In this document: positions 55,306 to 64,000 of the stretch, piece after piece
Layout: every line of letters begins with the position of its first letter
How positions within the stretch are numbered: position 1 is the first letter of the stretch
Source: Aldehydirespirator sp963667505
GTDB lineage: Bacteria > Actinomycetota > Acidimicrobiia > Acidimicrobiales > Aldehydirespiratoraceae
Length of the DNA stretch: 64,000 nt
NCBI GenBank assembly: GCA_963667505.2
Contig: OY763490.2
Coordinates: forward strand, 186,001-250,000
Direction: 5' to 3'
Made by a program: the position numbers and the translations under genes
The notes under the pieces: model-generated
Told to the model about the DNA's origin: nothing
Database searches by the model: none
What the model saw: the letters and a program-made list of their open reading frames with translations, nothing else

Positions 55306-56604
55306 TCAGTCACGCGCTCTCCCGGTGGCGACGGCCAGGGCCTGGTCGAGGTCCCAGACGATGTCCTCGGTGTCCTCGAGCCCGACTGAGATGCGCACCA
55401 TGTCGGCGGACACGCCGCCGGCTTCAAGCTCGGAGTCGGAGAGCTGCTGGTGGGTGGTGGACGCCGGGTGGATCACCAGCGTCTTGGCGTCGCCGACGTT
55501 GGCCAGGTGCGACACCATCTGCAGCGACTCGATGAAGCGGGCCCCGGCCTCTCGGCCGCCGACCACCCCGAAGGTGAAGATGGCGCCCGGTCCGGCCGGC
55601 AGGTAGCGCCGGGCCAGGTGGTGCTGGGGATGGCCGGGCAGACCGGCCCACAGCACCCAGGCCACCCGGTCGTCGGCGTCGAGCCATTCGGCCACCGTCC
55701 GGGCGTTGGCCACGTGGGCGTCCATGCGCAGCGGCAGCGTCTCCAGCCCCTGAAGCAGCAGGAAGGCGTTGAACGGCGAGAGGCAGGCCCCCACGTCTCG
55801 CAACTGCTCGGCCCGCACCTTGGTGCAGAAGGCGTACTCGCCGAAGTTGTCCCACCAGCGCAGGCCGTTGTAGCTCGGCACCGGCTCGGTCAGCAGGGGG
55901 AAGCGGCCTGAGCCCCAGTCGAAGCGCCCCGCCTCCACGATCACGCCGCCGATGGAGGTGCCGTGGCCGCCCAGGAACTTGGTGGCCGAGTGCAGGGCGA
56001 TGTCCGCACCGTGGTCGAGCGGACGGCACAGGTACGGCGTCGCGAAGGTGGAGTCCACCGCCAAGGGCAGCCGGTGGGCGGCGGCCACCTCGGCCAAGGC
56101 GTCCAGGTCGGCCACCGCGCCGGAGGGATTGGAGATGATCTCGGTGTACAGCAGTTTGGTGTCGGGGCGCACGGCCGCAGCGAAGGCGCCAGGGTCGGTG
56201 CCGTCCACGAAGGTGGTGTCGACGCCGAGGCGGCGCAGGGTCACGTCGAACTGGGTGTAGGTGCCGCCGTAGAGCCCGGCCGCGGCCACTATGTGGTCGC
56301 CTGCGCCAGCCAGGGCGGTGACGGTGAGGAACTCGGCGGCCTGCCCGCTGGCGGTGGCCACCGCCCCGATGCCGCCCTCAAGGCTGGCCATGCGCTCCTC
56401 GAAGGCGGCGGTGGTCGGGTTGGAGATGCGGGTGTAGATGGTGCCGTACTTCTGCAGGGCGAACAGGTCGGCGGCGTCGTTGGTGTCCTCGAACACGAAG
56501 CTGGTCGACTGGTAGATGGGCACCGCCCGGGCCCCGGTGGCCGGGTCGGGCTGGCCGCCGGCGTGCAGCGCCCGAGTGCGGAACCCCCACTGCCGGTCGT
56601 CCAT
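55306..56604 (-). CDS. metY: O-acetylhomoserine sulfhydrylase (PLP enzyme)
   Basis: Makes homocysteine (or methionine) from O-acetylhomoserine and a sulfur donor in the cytoplasm. The 432-aa product has the Cys/Met-metabolism PLP fold: FRTRALHAGGQPDPATGARAVPIYQSTSFVF, Schiff-base K209 in HSATKFLGGHG, and RISVGLEDTEDIVWDLDQAL at the end. ATG 56604 is preferred over the open frame to 56670. A 24-bp direct repeat (56624-56647 and 56685-56708) lies upstream. The reverse neighbour at 54490 is a usual companion. Confidence 0.92.
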   Translation of the reverse strand: MDDRQWGFRTRALHAGGQPDPATGARAVPIYQSTSFVFEDTNDAADLFALQKYGTIYTRISNPTTAAFEERMASLEGGIGAVATASGQAAEFLTVTALAGAGDHIVAAAGLYGGTYTQFDVTLRRLGVDTTFVDGTDPGAFAAAVRPDTKLLYTEIISNPSGAVADLDALAEVAAAHRLPLAVDSTFATPYLCRPLDHGADIALHSATKFLGGHGTSIGGVIVEAGRFDWGSGRFPLLTEPVPSYNGLRWWDNFGEYAFCTKVRAEQLRDVGACLSPFNAFLLLQGLETLPLRMDAHVANARTVAEWLDADDRVAWVLWAGLPGHPQHHLARRYLPAGPGAIFTFGVVGGREAGARFIESLQMVSHLANVGDAKTLVIHPASTTHQQLSDSELEAGGVSADMVRISVGLEDTEDIVWDLDQALAVATGRARD

Positions 56605-56714
56605 GCCCCGACGATAGGCCAGCCCGCCGCGGGCGCGGGTACCGTCGCCGAGGCTGCTCGTCGAGGGCACCCAGATCGCCCAGTCCGCCGCGGGCGCGGG
56701 TACCGTCGGCGCCG

Positions 56715-57209
56715 GTGGCCTCGTTCAACATAGAGACGATCTCGTTCGAGTCATCGGACCTCTCGCCGGTAGTGGGCGAGATGGAGCGCCTGGTCGCCCG
56801 TGGAGACGGTCTGGGCTGGATCAACGTCGGCCCCGCCCTGCGCGACGACCAGATCGACCGGCTGCCGTCGCCGACGGTGCTGGGCCGCTGGTTCTCAGGC
56901 CGGGGCCCGGCGGTGCCGATGGCGACCTGGACGCCGCCCACCGAAGCGCCCGGCGGGGCGCTGCCCACCGTGGGCGTCGAGCACGGGGTGGGCCCCAAGG
57001 CGCTGGACCAACTCCGCGACGCCGGCACCCCGCTGCCCGCCGGCTGGCGCAAGGTGCAGGACCACGCCAAGAACGGGATAGTCGCCCACCCCTCGTCGCA
57101 GGCGTCCCACACCGATGTGCTGGGCTGGCTCCTGTCGGTCTGCTGGGCGCTGTGCCCCATAGACATAGAGGACCACTGGCTGGCCGAAGTCCACCGCCCG
57201 TCTGCATGA
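56715..57209 (+). CDS. Conserved-looking hypothetical protein
   Basis: A 164-aa product from GTG 56715: ESSDLSPVVGEMERLVARG, GWINVGPALRDDQIDRLPSP, PMATWTPPTEAPGGALPTVGVEHG, then a hydrophobic WLLSVCWALCPIDIEDHWLAEV at the end. The composition is that of a real soluble protein, but I do not recognise the family. It is divergent from metY. The gap of 149 bp to the methylase holds a short AT-rich promoter-like stretch at about 57312-57332. Confidence 0.6.
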   Translation: MASFNIETISFESSDLSPVVGEMERLVARGDGLGWINVGPALRDDQIDRLPSPTVLGRWFSGRGPAVPMATWTPPTEAPGGALPTVGVEHGVGPKALDQLRDAGTPLPAGWRKVQDHAKNGIVAHPSSQASHTDVLGWLLSVCWALCPIDIEDHWLAEVHRPSA

Positions 57210-57358
57210 GTCCGGCGGACTCCTAGGATCGGCCCGGCCCTAGTGGATCTGCGTGAGTCTGGGGAGTCCGGCGCGCCGCGGGAACGGCGCATCTACGCTC
57301 CGAGCGGGTGCACCTGAAATATCATGCATTGTCATAGGGACACGATACGGTAGGGCCC

Positions 57359-60274
57359 ATGGCCACAACTGAGCCGACTGTCAACACCTACATGGCCCAA
57401 GCGTTGCGGACCATGCACCCGCGCTGGGCCCCGAAGGGAGCGATCGTCTCGCAAGCGACCGGGGTGATCGTGGGCGGCAAGGGCAGGCAGCCGGACATCA
57501 TGGTCCGCGTCCCGCGCGCCGCCCCGTTGGTGATCGAGGCCGAGTTCTTTCCGGCCCGCAGCCTCGAGAACGACGCGCTGAGCCGCGTGGGCGCACAGAC
57601 CGCCAACCGGATCAGGCCTATCGAGACTGTCGTCGCCCTGCGATACCCGCGGCGCCTGCGCAATGTGCCGGAGACCGGCCTGGCCAAGGAATTGGCCAAG
57701 TGCGACGACTTGGAGTGGTGCGCCTGGATGGAGGGGCCCAGCAACGTCAGGTTCCCGTCCGAGGGCTGGATACGAGGCAGCCTGCCCGATCTTGCCGGTG
57801 CTATCGAGGTCTTGGCGGTGTCGCCCCGCAACATCGACATGGCCGCGGACCGGCTCGAACTGGGAGTCCTGCATGGCGCGGCTCTGCTGGCCGAGGCCGG
57901 CACGACGACCCAGGCCAAGATGGCCGAACTCCTGCACCAGGAGCCCGGCGACCAGACGACGAGGATGGCAGCATCGATCATCGTCAACGCGTTCCTGTTC
58001 CAGATCGCGGTGGCGTCCAGTCACGGAACACCGGGGATCGAAGCCACGGCCGCCGCTTCGGGGGATCCGGAGCGTTTGAGCAAGGCGGACGTGCTGGAGG
58101 CCTGGAGACAGATCCTGCTGATCAACTACTGGCCGGTGTTCGACATAGCCCGCCGGCTGTTGCTCCCCGTCACCCAGCCAACCGCCGACGAGCTGTGCCA
58201 GAGGCTGGGCTCGACCGCAGCCAGTCTGGCGGCCACGGGCACTGTCGATGTGCAGGATCTCGCCGGGCAGATGTTCGGGCGGCTGATCGCCGATCGCAAG
58301 TTCCTGGCCACCTTCTACACGCTGCCCGAGTCGGCCGCTTTCCTGGCCGAACTGGCGGTGGCTCGGCTCGACGCCGCCGTCGACTGGACCGACGAAGCAG
58401 CCGTGACCGACCTGCGTGTCGGGGACTTGGCCTGCGGGACCGGCGCCCTGCTGTCTGCTGTCTATCGGCGCATCGCAGCTCGTGTGCGCCGGGGCGGGCT
58501 GGACGACGCTCAACTCCACGCCGCGCTCATGCAGGAGACGCTGATCGGTGCCGACATCATGCCGGCGGCGGCCCATCTCACCACGACGATCCTGTCGGCT
58601 TCGCACCCGGCTATCGGATTCGGGAAGTGCAGCGTCCATGTGCTTCCCTTCGGGCGCATCCCCGATGGCCGCGTGGCGGTGGGCTCGCTGGACCTGCTCG
58701 GCGACGCTGGAACTCTCTCGCTGTTGGGCAGGCCAGGCACCCGGCTGGCCGGGCGGGTGGACGACGAGGAGGAAGACGACCTCGCGATCTGCAACGTCGG
58801 TGACGGCACCCTCGACGTCTGCATCATGAACCCGCCGTTCACCCGGCCGACCAACCACGAGACTGCCGAGGCTGCAGGGGTGCCGGTGCCATCGTTCGCC
58901 GGGTTCGGCACGACGCAGGACGACCAGCGGGCCATGGCCGCGCGCCTCGCCGAGCTGAGTCCGTCCGGCAACGGGCCCCGCGTTGGTCACGGCAACGCCG
59001 GCCTGGCGTCGAACTTCGTGGACTTGGCCCATGCCAAGTTGCGCCCGGAAGGCGTGCTGGCCCTAGTCCTGCCGTTCTCCGCGGTGTCGGGTGGTTCTTG
59101 GGCGGGATTGCGCAGGCTCCTGGACCGGCACTACCGCGACGTGACCGTCGTTTCTCTCGCGACGCATGGCAGCACAGAGCGCGCCTTCTCGGCCGACACG
59201 GGTATGGCCGAGATCGCGCTCGTGGCCGTCAAGCGCCCTGCCGCAGTGACGGCTGGGGGGTCGACGGTCAGATGGAGCAGCCTGGCGCGGCGCCCGACGA
59301 GCATGGTCGAGGCGGTGCAGGTAGCTCGGGCCATCGATGACGACGAGGCGCCCCTGTCGCCGGTCGGAGTGGAAGTGGGCGGCGACCGCGTCGGATGTGT
59401 CATGCCGGGCAGGATGTCCGACGGCGGGTTGGCGGCGATGGCGGAACCCGCCCTAGCGCACTTCGGGTTGGCGCTGACCAGATGTCGACCGAGCCTCAAT
59501 CGAATCGGTGAGTTGCCGATCGCAATGACGAAGCTGGGTGCACTCGGCGAGCCGGGCCCCGTTCACAGAGACATCAGCGGCACGGACAGGGCCACCGGCT
59601 CATATCGGGGGCCGTTCGACATCAAGCCGCTTCTACCCGGCCGCACTCCCTCCTACCCCGTGCTGTGGGCCCACGACGCCGGATCGGGCCGTGAGTCGCA
59701 GATCGAGGTCGCGCCCGACACGCAGGGGCGAGTGCGGGCCGGCATGGACGGGCGGGAGCTTGAGGTGTGGGCAACGGCCACTCGCCTTCACGTCAACCTC
59801 GACTTCCAGATCAACAGTCAGGCTCTGGCTGCTTGCATCACCCCGGAAGAATGCATCGGCGGACGGGCGTGGCCGTCGTTCGTGCTCGAAGAATCGGCCT
59901 GGGAGGAGGCCGTGGCGCTGTGGCTGAACACGACCCTAGGTCTGATCGGATTCTGGTTCGCGGGGACCCGCCAGCACCAGGGCCGCGCCAGCCTCACCAT
60001 CACCCGGCTCGCCGATCTGGTTTCGCTCGACCCCCGCGCCCTCACTCATGGGCAGATGTCCGTCGCGGGGGATGTGTTCGAGCGCTTCAGGCACCGGCTG
60101 CTCCTGCCGGCCAACGAGGCCTACCACGACGAGACACGCCACGAACTGGACGCGGCCGTGCTGTGCGAGATGCTCGGCCTTCCCGCCGAGGTTCTCGCCC
60201 CGCTGGCGGTCCTGCGCGCCCAGTGGTGCGAGGAGCCGTCAGTTCACGGAGGCAAGTCCACCCGTCCGAGCTAG
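57359..60274 (+). CDS. N6-adenine DNA methylase-like protein, possible restriction-modification fusion
   Basis: The 971-aa protein has a class I methyltransferase core: motif I DLACGTGALL (D356) and motif IV NPPF (N491 in CIMNPPFTRP). A long C-terminal region (about 600-940) could be target recognition. The N-terminal 110 residues contain Q-P-D46-I and V-I-E60-A-E62, which is the spacing of a PD-(D/E)XK-like site although the last position is Glu rather than Lys. A type IIG-like or phage-growth-limitation-like enzyme is possible; without a fold search I cannot tell. No separate restriction subunit or specificity gene is adjacent. It overlaps the nucleoside hydrolase tail by 4 bp in convergent orientation. 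Confidence 0.75.
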   Translation: MATTEPTVNTYMAQALRTMHPRWAPKGAIVSQATGVIVGGKGRQPDIMVRVPRAAPLVIEAEFFPARSLENDALSRVGAQTANRIRPIETVVALRYPRRLRNVPETGLAKELAKCDDLEWCAWMEGPSNVRFPSEGWIRGSLPDLAGAIEVLAVSPRNIDMAADRLELGVLHGAALLAEAGTTTQAKMAELLHQEPGDQTTRMAASIIVNAFLFQIAVASSHGTPGIEATAAASGDPERLSKADVLEAWRQILLINYWPVFDIARRLLLPVTQPTADELCQRLGSTAASLAATGTVDVQDLAGQMFGRLIADRKFLATFYTLPESAAFLAELAVARLDAAVDWTDEAAVTDLRVGDLACGTGALLSAVYRRIAARVRRGGLDDAQLHAALMQETLIGADIMPAAAHLTTTILSASHPAIGFGKCSVHVLPFGRIPDGRVAVGSLDLLGDAGTLSLLGRPGTRLAGRVDDEEEDDLAICNVGDGTLDVCIMNPPFTRPTNHETAEAAGVPVPSFAGFGTTQDDQRAMAARLAELSPSGNGPRVGHGNAGLASNFVDLAHAKLRPEGVLALVLPFSAVSGGSWAGLRRLLDRHYRDVTVVSLATHGSTERAFSADTGMAEIALVAVKRPAAVTAGGSTVRWSSLARRPTSMVEAVQVARAIDDDEAPLSPVGVEVGGDRVGCVMPGRMSDGGLAAMAEPALAHFGLALTRCRPSLNRIGELPIAMTKLGALGEPGPVHRDISGTDRATGSYRGPFDIKPLLPGRTPSYPVLWAHDAGSGRESQIEVAPDTQGRVRAGMDGRELEVWATATRLHVNLDFQINSQALAACITPEECIGGRAWPSFVLEESAWEEAVALWLNTTLGLIGFWFAGTRQHQGRASLTITRLADLVSLDPRALTHGQMSVAGDVFERFRHRLLLPANEAYHDETRHELDAAVLCEMLGLPAEVLAPLAVLRAQWCEEPSVHGGKSTRPS

Positions 60275-61230
60275 ACACTGATCACGGCCTCGACGATCAG
60301 GTCGATCACGGCTTGGGCGTCGGCGTCCCAGACCACGTTGTGGGCCGGAGCCGGTGACATATCGGCCATAGCGGCTGGAGGGCGGACGTCGGTGACGGTC
60401 ATGCCCCGGGTGTGCTCACCGTGCAGCTCGACGGTCACCGGGTGGCTCGACTGGCGGAACAGGTGGGGGTGGGTGACGCAGATGACGGCGGTGGCGTCGT
60501 GCACGGGGGCCGCCTCCAGGCCGTACTCGCGGCACCGGTCGTAGGCGAACTCCAGGAGGCTGGCTGCGAACTCGGCCTCCGGGGTGCCCGCGGCCCGCAT
60601 TCGGGCGGCCTCGTCGCCGCCGAGCAGCACCTTGTGGGTCACATCGAGGCCAACCATCGTGATCGGGGCCGCCTCTCGGAAGACGATGGCGGCCGCCTCG
60701 GGGTCGGCCCACACGTTGAACTCGGCCACCGGGGTGACGTTGCCGGCGTGAGCGCCCCCTCCCATGATCGTCAGTCTGGACAGATGGCTCCGCAGGTCGG
60801 GATCGCACCGCAGCGCCAGGGCCAGATTGGTTAGCGGGCCGACCGCGATCAAGTGCAGATCGTCGACCGAGCGGGCGGTGTCGCACAGGTACGCGACCGC
60901 GTCCGCAGAGGTGACCGTCCGGTCGAGCGACGGCAGGGCCACGTCGCCCAGGCCGGTCTCGCCGTGGATGCGGGCCGCGTCCATGGTGGGCGCGATCAGC
61001 GGGCGGGCCGCGCCCCGGTGCACAGGCACGTCCAAGTCGGCGATCTGGGCGGTGACCAGCGCGTTGTGGGTGGTGTGGTCGATGCCCACGTTCCCGTTGA
61101 CGGTCGTGATCCCGATCAGGTCGCCGAAGTGGGCCGCGGTGAGGATGGCGATGGCGTCGTCGAGGCCAGGATCGCAGTCCAGCACGATCTTGCGCCGCTC
61201 AGAACGTTCAGGAGCGGTGTCGGCAGTCAT
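60271..61230 (-). CDS. Inosine-uridine-type nucleoside hydrolase
   Basis: Splits nucleosides into base and ribose. The 319-aa enzyme has the calcium-binding signature DCDPGLDD at residues 18-25, plus IMGGGAHAGNVTPVAEFNVWADPEAA and a C-terminal HDATAVICV. All Asp ligands of the metal site are present. With the ribokinase at 61477 it would let the cell use both halves of nucleosides. Confidence 0.92.
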   Translation of the reverse strand: MTADTAPERSERRKIVLDCDPGLDDAIAILTAAHFGDLIGITTVNGNVGIDHTTHNALVTAQIADLDVPVHRGAARPLIAPTMDAARIHGETGLGDVALPSLDRTVTSADAVAYLCDTARSVDDLHLIAVGPLTNLALALRCDPDLRSHLSRLTIMGGGAHAGNVTPVAEFNVWADPEAAAIVFREAAPITMVGLDVTHKVLLGGDEAARMRAAGTPEAEFAASLLEFAYDRCREYGLEAAPVHDATAVICVTHPHLFRQSSHPVTVELHGEHTRGMTVTDVRPPAAMADMSPAPAHNVVWDADAQAVIDLIVEAVISV

Positions 61231-61476
61231 GGGCCGAGCCTACGCGGACACAGGCACCGCGAAGCTGTCAGCGGACGTCCGAGCTCGCTCGGCACCCGGC
61301 CCCAGCGGGCGTGGATTCGCCAGGCTCGCTCGTTGGGTAGGTGCCGGACGGGCGGCCGGAACATCTCCGGCAGCGGGATAGGGGGCGTCGTGCGTAGGCC
61401 CGGTGCTGGGCGGGCGGGGCCGGCACTGTCCGGCGACCGGCGGCCGCCGACGGCCTCCGTGGCGAACGGGGCCGGC

Positions 61477-62397
61477 CTAGTCGGCTAGCAGGGCGTCCAC
61501 TTCGGCCGTGGTCGGCAGGGACGGCTGCGCGCCGCGTCGCAGAGTGGCGGCTGCGCCAACCCGCACCGCCCACTCGGCTGCACCCACCAGATCGGCACCG
61601 CCCGCCAAGGCGTCGGCTAGCGCTCCACAGAAGGCGTCGCCGGCCGCGGTGGTGTCGACCGGCGCAACCATGGGAGCGGGCACATGCGTGGTTCCGGCGG
61701 GTGTGACCACCATCGCTCCGGCCGCCCCCAGCGTCACCGCCACGGCCGCCACCGGCAGCCCGCGTGCCAGCGAGACCGCAGCGTCGGCGTCCATGTCGCC
61801 GATGGCCGACAGTCCGGCCTGGCTTGCCAATGTGGCCAACTCCGTCTGGTTGGGAACGACCACATCCACGGCGTCGAGGAGCTCGACCGGAAGCGGTGCC
61901 GACGGTGCGGGAGCAGGATTTAGGACGGCCGTGCCCCGGGCACGGCGGGCGGCGGCCGTCACCGCCTCCATCGGAACCTCGAGCTGGAGCAGGACCACGG
62001 CGGCGCTCTCGAGCGCCTCAGCGGAGATGTCCACGTCGGCGGCACTGAGACGGCCGTTGGCGCCGGGGCTCACCACGATGGAGTTGTCGCCGTCCGCGCC
62101 CACCGCGATCAGCGCGGTGCCGCTGGGAACACCCTCGGTGGTCAGAAGGCCGGCGGTGTCCACCCCGGCCGCGTCTAGCCCGGCTCGCAGCATCGTCCCG
62201 GCGTCGTCGTCGCCGACCCGTCCGATCATGGCCACCCGCCGGCCGAGACGGGCCGCGGCTACAGCCTGATTGGCGCCCTTGCCGCCTGGGATGCGCCTCA
62301 GGTCGCCTCCCAGCACGGTCTCGCCGGACACCGGGATCGACTCCACTTCGACCACCAGGTCCAAGTTGGCGCTGCCCACGACAACCACCTCGTACAT
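61477..62397 (-). CDS. rbsK: Ribokinase
   Basis: Phosphorylates ribose to ribose 5-phosphate. The 306-aa PfkB-family protein has GSANLDLVVEVESIPVSGETVLG at the start, the first signature PGGKGANQAVAAARLG, and the ATP/catalytic signature DTTAAGDAFCGAL with the base Asp. The gap to the nucleoside hydrolase (246 bp) holds no gene that I can support. Same strand and linked function suggest co-expression. Confidence 0.93.
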   Translation of the reverse strand: MYEVVVVGSANLDLVVEVESIPVSGETVLGGDLRRIPGGKGANQAVAAARLGRRVAMIGRVGDDDAGTMLRAGLDAAGVDTAGLLTTEGVPSGTALIAVGADGDNSIVVSPGANGRLSAADVDISAEALESAAVVLLQLEVPMEAVTAAARRARGTAVLNPAPAPSAPLPVELLDAVDVVVPNQTELATLASQAGLSAIGDMDADAAVSLARGLPVAAVAVTLGAAGAMVVTPAGTTHVPAPMVAPVDTTAAGDAFCGALADALAGGADLVGAAEWAVRVGAAATLRRGAQPSLPTTAEVDALLAD

Positions 62398-62553
62398 GAC
62401 AGCATCATGGGCCGGTCACACCGGTGCCACAACCGCGCCGCGTGCGGTGGGCCGCGGCCGGTTGGTGCTGGCATGGTGGCCGTGGCGCTCATCGTCGCCG
62501 CGGTGCGCAAGGCCGCGGCTGACTGGATCGCACGGGAATGTAGGGTCGGCAGC

Positions 62554-62973
62554 ATGGACCGGGTGCTCGAGTTCCCGGGCGGAACAGTGCCCGCGAGCGC
62601 GGTGACGTGGCGCTTCGGCCCGTCTGGCGGGCCTGGAGGCCAGCACGCCAACCGGTCCAGCACGCGGGCCGAGGCGGTGATCGACCTCACCGTCGCAGGC
62701 ACCATGGCACCGGGTGTGCGTCAGCGGCTCCTCGAGCGGTTCGGCGTCGAGCTTCGAGCCGTGGCGGACGACACCCGGTCGCAGGCCCGCAACCGCGACA
62801 TCGCTCTCGACCGGCTGGCGGCCCTGCTGCGCGAGGGAGCCGTCGTCGCCAAGCCGCGGCGGCCGACCCGCCCCTCGAACGCGGCTCGACGACGCCGGCT
62901 GGCCGACAAGCGCCGCCGATCCGACACCAAACGCGGCCGCAGACGCATCGACCCGGCCCGCGACGACACCTAG
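62554..62973 (+). CDS. arfB: ArfB-type peptidyl-tRNA hydrolase / release factor-like protein
   Basis: Rescues stalled ribosomes by hydrolysing peptidyl-tRNA. The 139-aa protein has the catalytic GGQ (G28-G29-Q30 in SGGPGGQHANRSSTRAE) and a basic C-terminal tail (RRPTRPSNAARRRRLADKRRRS) that in this family enters the empty mRNA channel. ATG 62554 is chosen; the frame is open to 62407 but that portion is not family-like. Its length equals that of E. coli ArfB (140 aa). Confidence 0.92.
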   Translation: MDRVLEFPGGTVPASAVTWRFGPSGGPGGQHANRSSTRAEAVIDLTVAGTMAPGVRQRLLERFGVELRAVADDTRSQARNRDIALDRLAALLREGAVVAKPRRPTRPSNAARRRRLADKRRRSDTKRGRRRIDPARDDT

Positions 62974-63010
62974 GTGCCAGGACCTAGGTGCCAGGGCCGC
63001 CGACCAGCTG

Positions 63011-63973
63011 TCAGAGGACGGCCACCGGGTTGACGGGGGAGCCGCATCCTCCTACGAAGGGCTCGGGGTTGGCCTGCAGCAGGAACTCGTAGCGGCCCTC
63101 CTCCGCGCAGGCCGCGGCCAGGACCTCCAGATCCCAGTTCTGGCCCTGGGTGAGGCCCATGTCCACCACGTGGAGGCAGTGCACGCCCAGAGCGTCGTCC
63201 CAGTTCGGGCCGGGGAAGATCTCGAAGATGTAGGTGTCGTCGGCCACCGCGGCAACGTCGTTGCGCCAGAACCAGCGCACCGCGTCGAAGCCGGGTCCGG
63301 GGCTGGTGCCGTCGGCTTCGGGCCCGGTGACGTAGGCCATGGCTCCCATCTCCCGGAACACCTGAATCCGACCGGTGCGCAACAGGACTATGTCGCCTGA
63401 TCGCATCCGAACCCGGCCGTGGTCGGCGGCCTCGTCGAGATCGTCGCCGGTGACCTCGTGGTCGCTGGGCAGGCGCTCCAAGCCCTTGGCCGCGCACAGG
63501 TCGAGCAGCACGCCCCGCCCGGTGAGGTGGCGCACGTTCTCGATGCCGAGCACCGTGGCGCCGCCCGTCGGATTGATCGACGAGACCGGCACGCCGTTGT
63601 AGAGCGTGTTGTCGTAGCTCACATGGGCCAGGCCGTCCCAGTGGGTGGCGGCCTGCAGCGGCATCGTCACGATGTCGTCGGAGAAGTGGGGCACCATGCC
63701 CTTGCCGTCGGCGTCGCCGAGGTCGGGACTGTGGATCTTCACCATGGCGTGGAGCGGGTTGATCCGCCCGTGCATCTGGCCGATCTGCACTCCGCCCGAA
63801 TGCTGCAGCGACAGCGCGCACGACACCCTCCGGCCGGTGCGCACCAGCGACGCGGCGTGGGTGACGGCATCGTCGGTGACCAGGTTGAGCGTGCCCAGGC
63901 GGTCGTCGTCGCCCCAGCGCCCCCAGTTGCGGACCTCGTCGCGCAGAGCGAAGAAAGCGTCAGTGAAGCTCAT
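63011..63973 (-). CDS. Cyclase-family (kynurenine formamidase-like) hydrolase
   Basis: A 320-aa member of the metal-dependent cyclase family (PF04199 type). The metal-site segment reads THWDGLAHVSYD, and conserved elements include GVLLDLCAA, DIVLLRTGR and HVVDMGLTQGQNWDLE. Related enzymes hydrolyse formyl-kynurenine or cyclic amides; the exact substrate is uncertain. It is convergent with arfB (37 bp apart). Residues 63974-64000 are upstream sequence without a visible gene. Confidence 0.85.
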   Translation of the reverse strand: MSFTDAFFALRDEVRNWGRWGDDDRLGTLNLVTDDAVTHAASLVRTGRRVSCALSLQHSGGVQIGQMHGRINPLHAMVKIHSPDLGDADGKGMVPHFSDDIVTMPLQAATHWDGLAHVSYDNTLYNGVPVSSINPTGGATVLGIENVRHLTGRGVLLDLCAAKGLERLPSDHEVTGDDLDEAADHGRVRMRSGDIVLLRTGRIQVFREMGAMAYVTGPEADGTSPGPGFDAVRWFWRNDVAAVADDTYIFEIFPGPNWDDALGVHCLHVVDMGLTQGQNWDLEVLAAACAEEGRYEFLLQANPEPFVGGCGSPVNPVAVL

Positions 63974-64000
63974 GGAGTCTCCCGGTGGGCTCGAATCGGA

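Noticed and set aside
56624..56708. 24-bp direct repeat upstream of metY
   Set aside because: Only two GC-rich copies, no phasing or hairpin; too weak to call functional.

Overview
The window is high-GC DNA, read here as an actinobacterium and most likely a member of Acidimicrobiia or a related environmental lineage. The support is a Tat-exported PhoX phosphatase, an F420-type luciferase-like oxidoreductase, PaaX/PaaABCZ phenylacetate genes, many GTG starts and a GTGTTCCCC-type I-E CRISPR repeat. The lineage is inference from gene content; no rRNA or tRNA gene was seen.

Layout. 0-5.4 kb: the end of a methionine aminopeptidase gene, a Vsr-like nuclease, phoX, a membrane coiled-coil gene whose 3' end has been overwritten, and two broken genes (HEPN-like and SWIM-associated) facing away from a common scar. 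5.4-34.5 kb is a defence island. It opens and closes with an ATPase gene preceded by the same family of 23-bp direct repeats (5362-5430 and 33088-33179). Between them are a decayed regulator gene, a complete type I-E operon (cas3, cse1, cse2, cas7, cas5, cas6e, cas1, cas2, mostly with 4-bp stop/start overlaps), a very long I-E array of about 198 spacers, an IS21-family element, and a second array with a different 36-bp repeat (I-G-like by resemblance). The second array has no cas genes, is cut on its upstream side by the IS21 element and is split by an IS630-family element lying inside one spacer.

34.5-45 kb: a Tat/lipoprotein sulfite-oxidase-like molybdoenzyme diverges from a phenylacetate cluster (paaZ, paaA, paaB, paaC, paaX). 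Next come two paralogous toxin-antitoxin-like cassettes on either side of an MMPL transporter gene. 45-54.4 kb: a minus-strand ABC importer with reductive pyrimidine/hydantoin-type catabolic genes (LLM oxidoreductase, methylmalonate-semialdehyde dehydrogenase, dihydropyrimidinase, carbamoyl amidase). 54.5-64 kb: CoA-binding protein, O-acetylhomoserine sulfhydrylase, an unknown protein, a large DNA methylase with a possible N-terminal nuclease-like motif, nucleoside hydrolase, ribokinase, an ArfB-type release factor and a cyclase-family hydrolase.

How the parts work together. Cas3 with the Cse1-Cse2-Cas7-Cas5-Cas6e complex would interfere with DNA matched by the I-E spacers, and Cas1-Cas2 would add spacers. 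Pairs of spacers that differ only at codon third positions, including one pair split between the two arrays, show that both arrays recorded related coding sequences of mobile elements. The catabolic genes suggest scavenging of nucleosides, pyrimidines, organic phosphate and aromatic acids.
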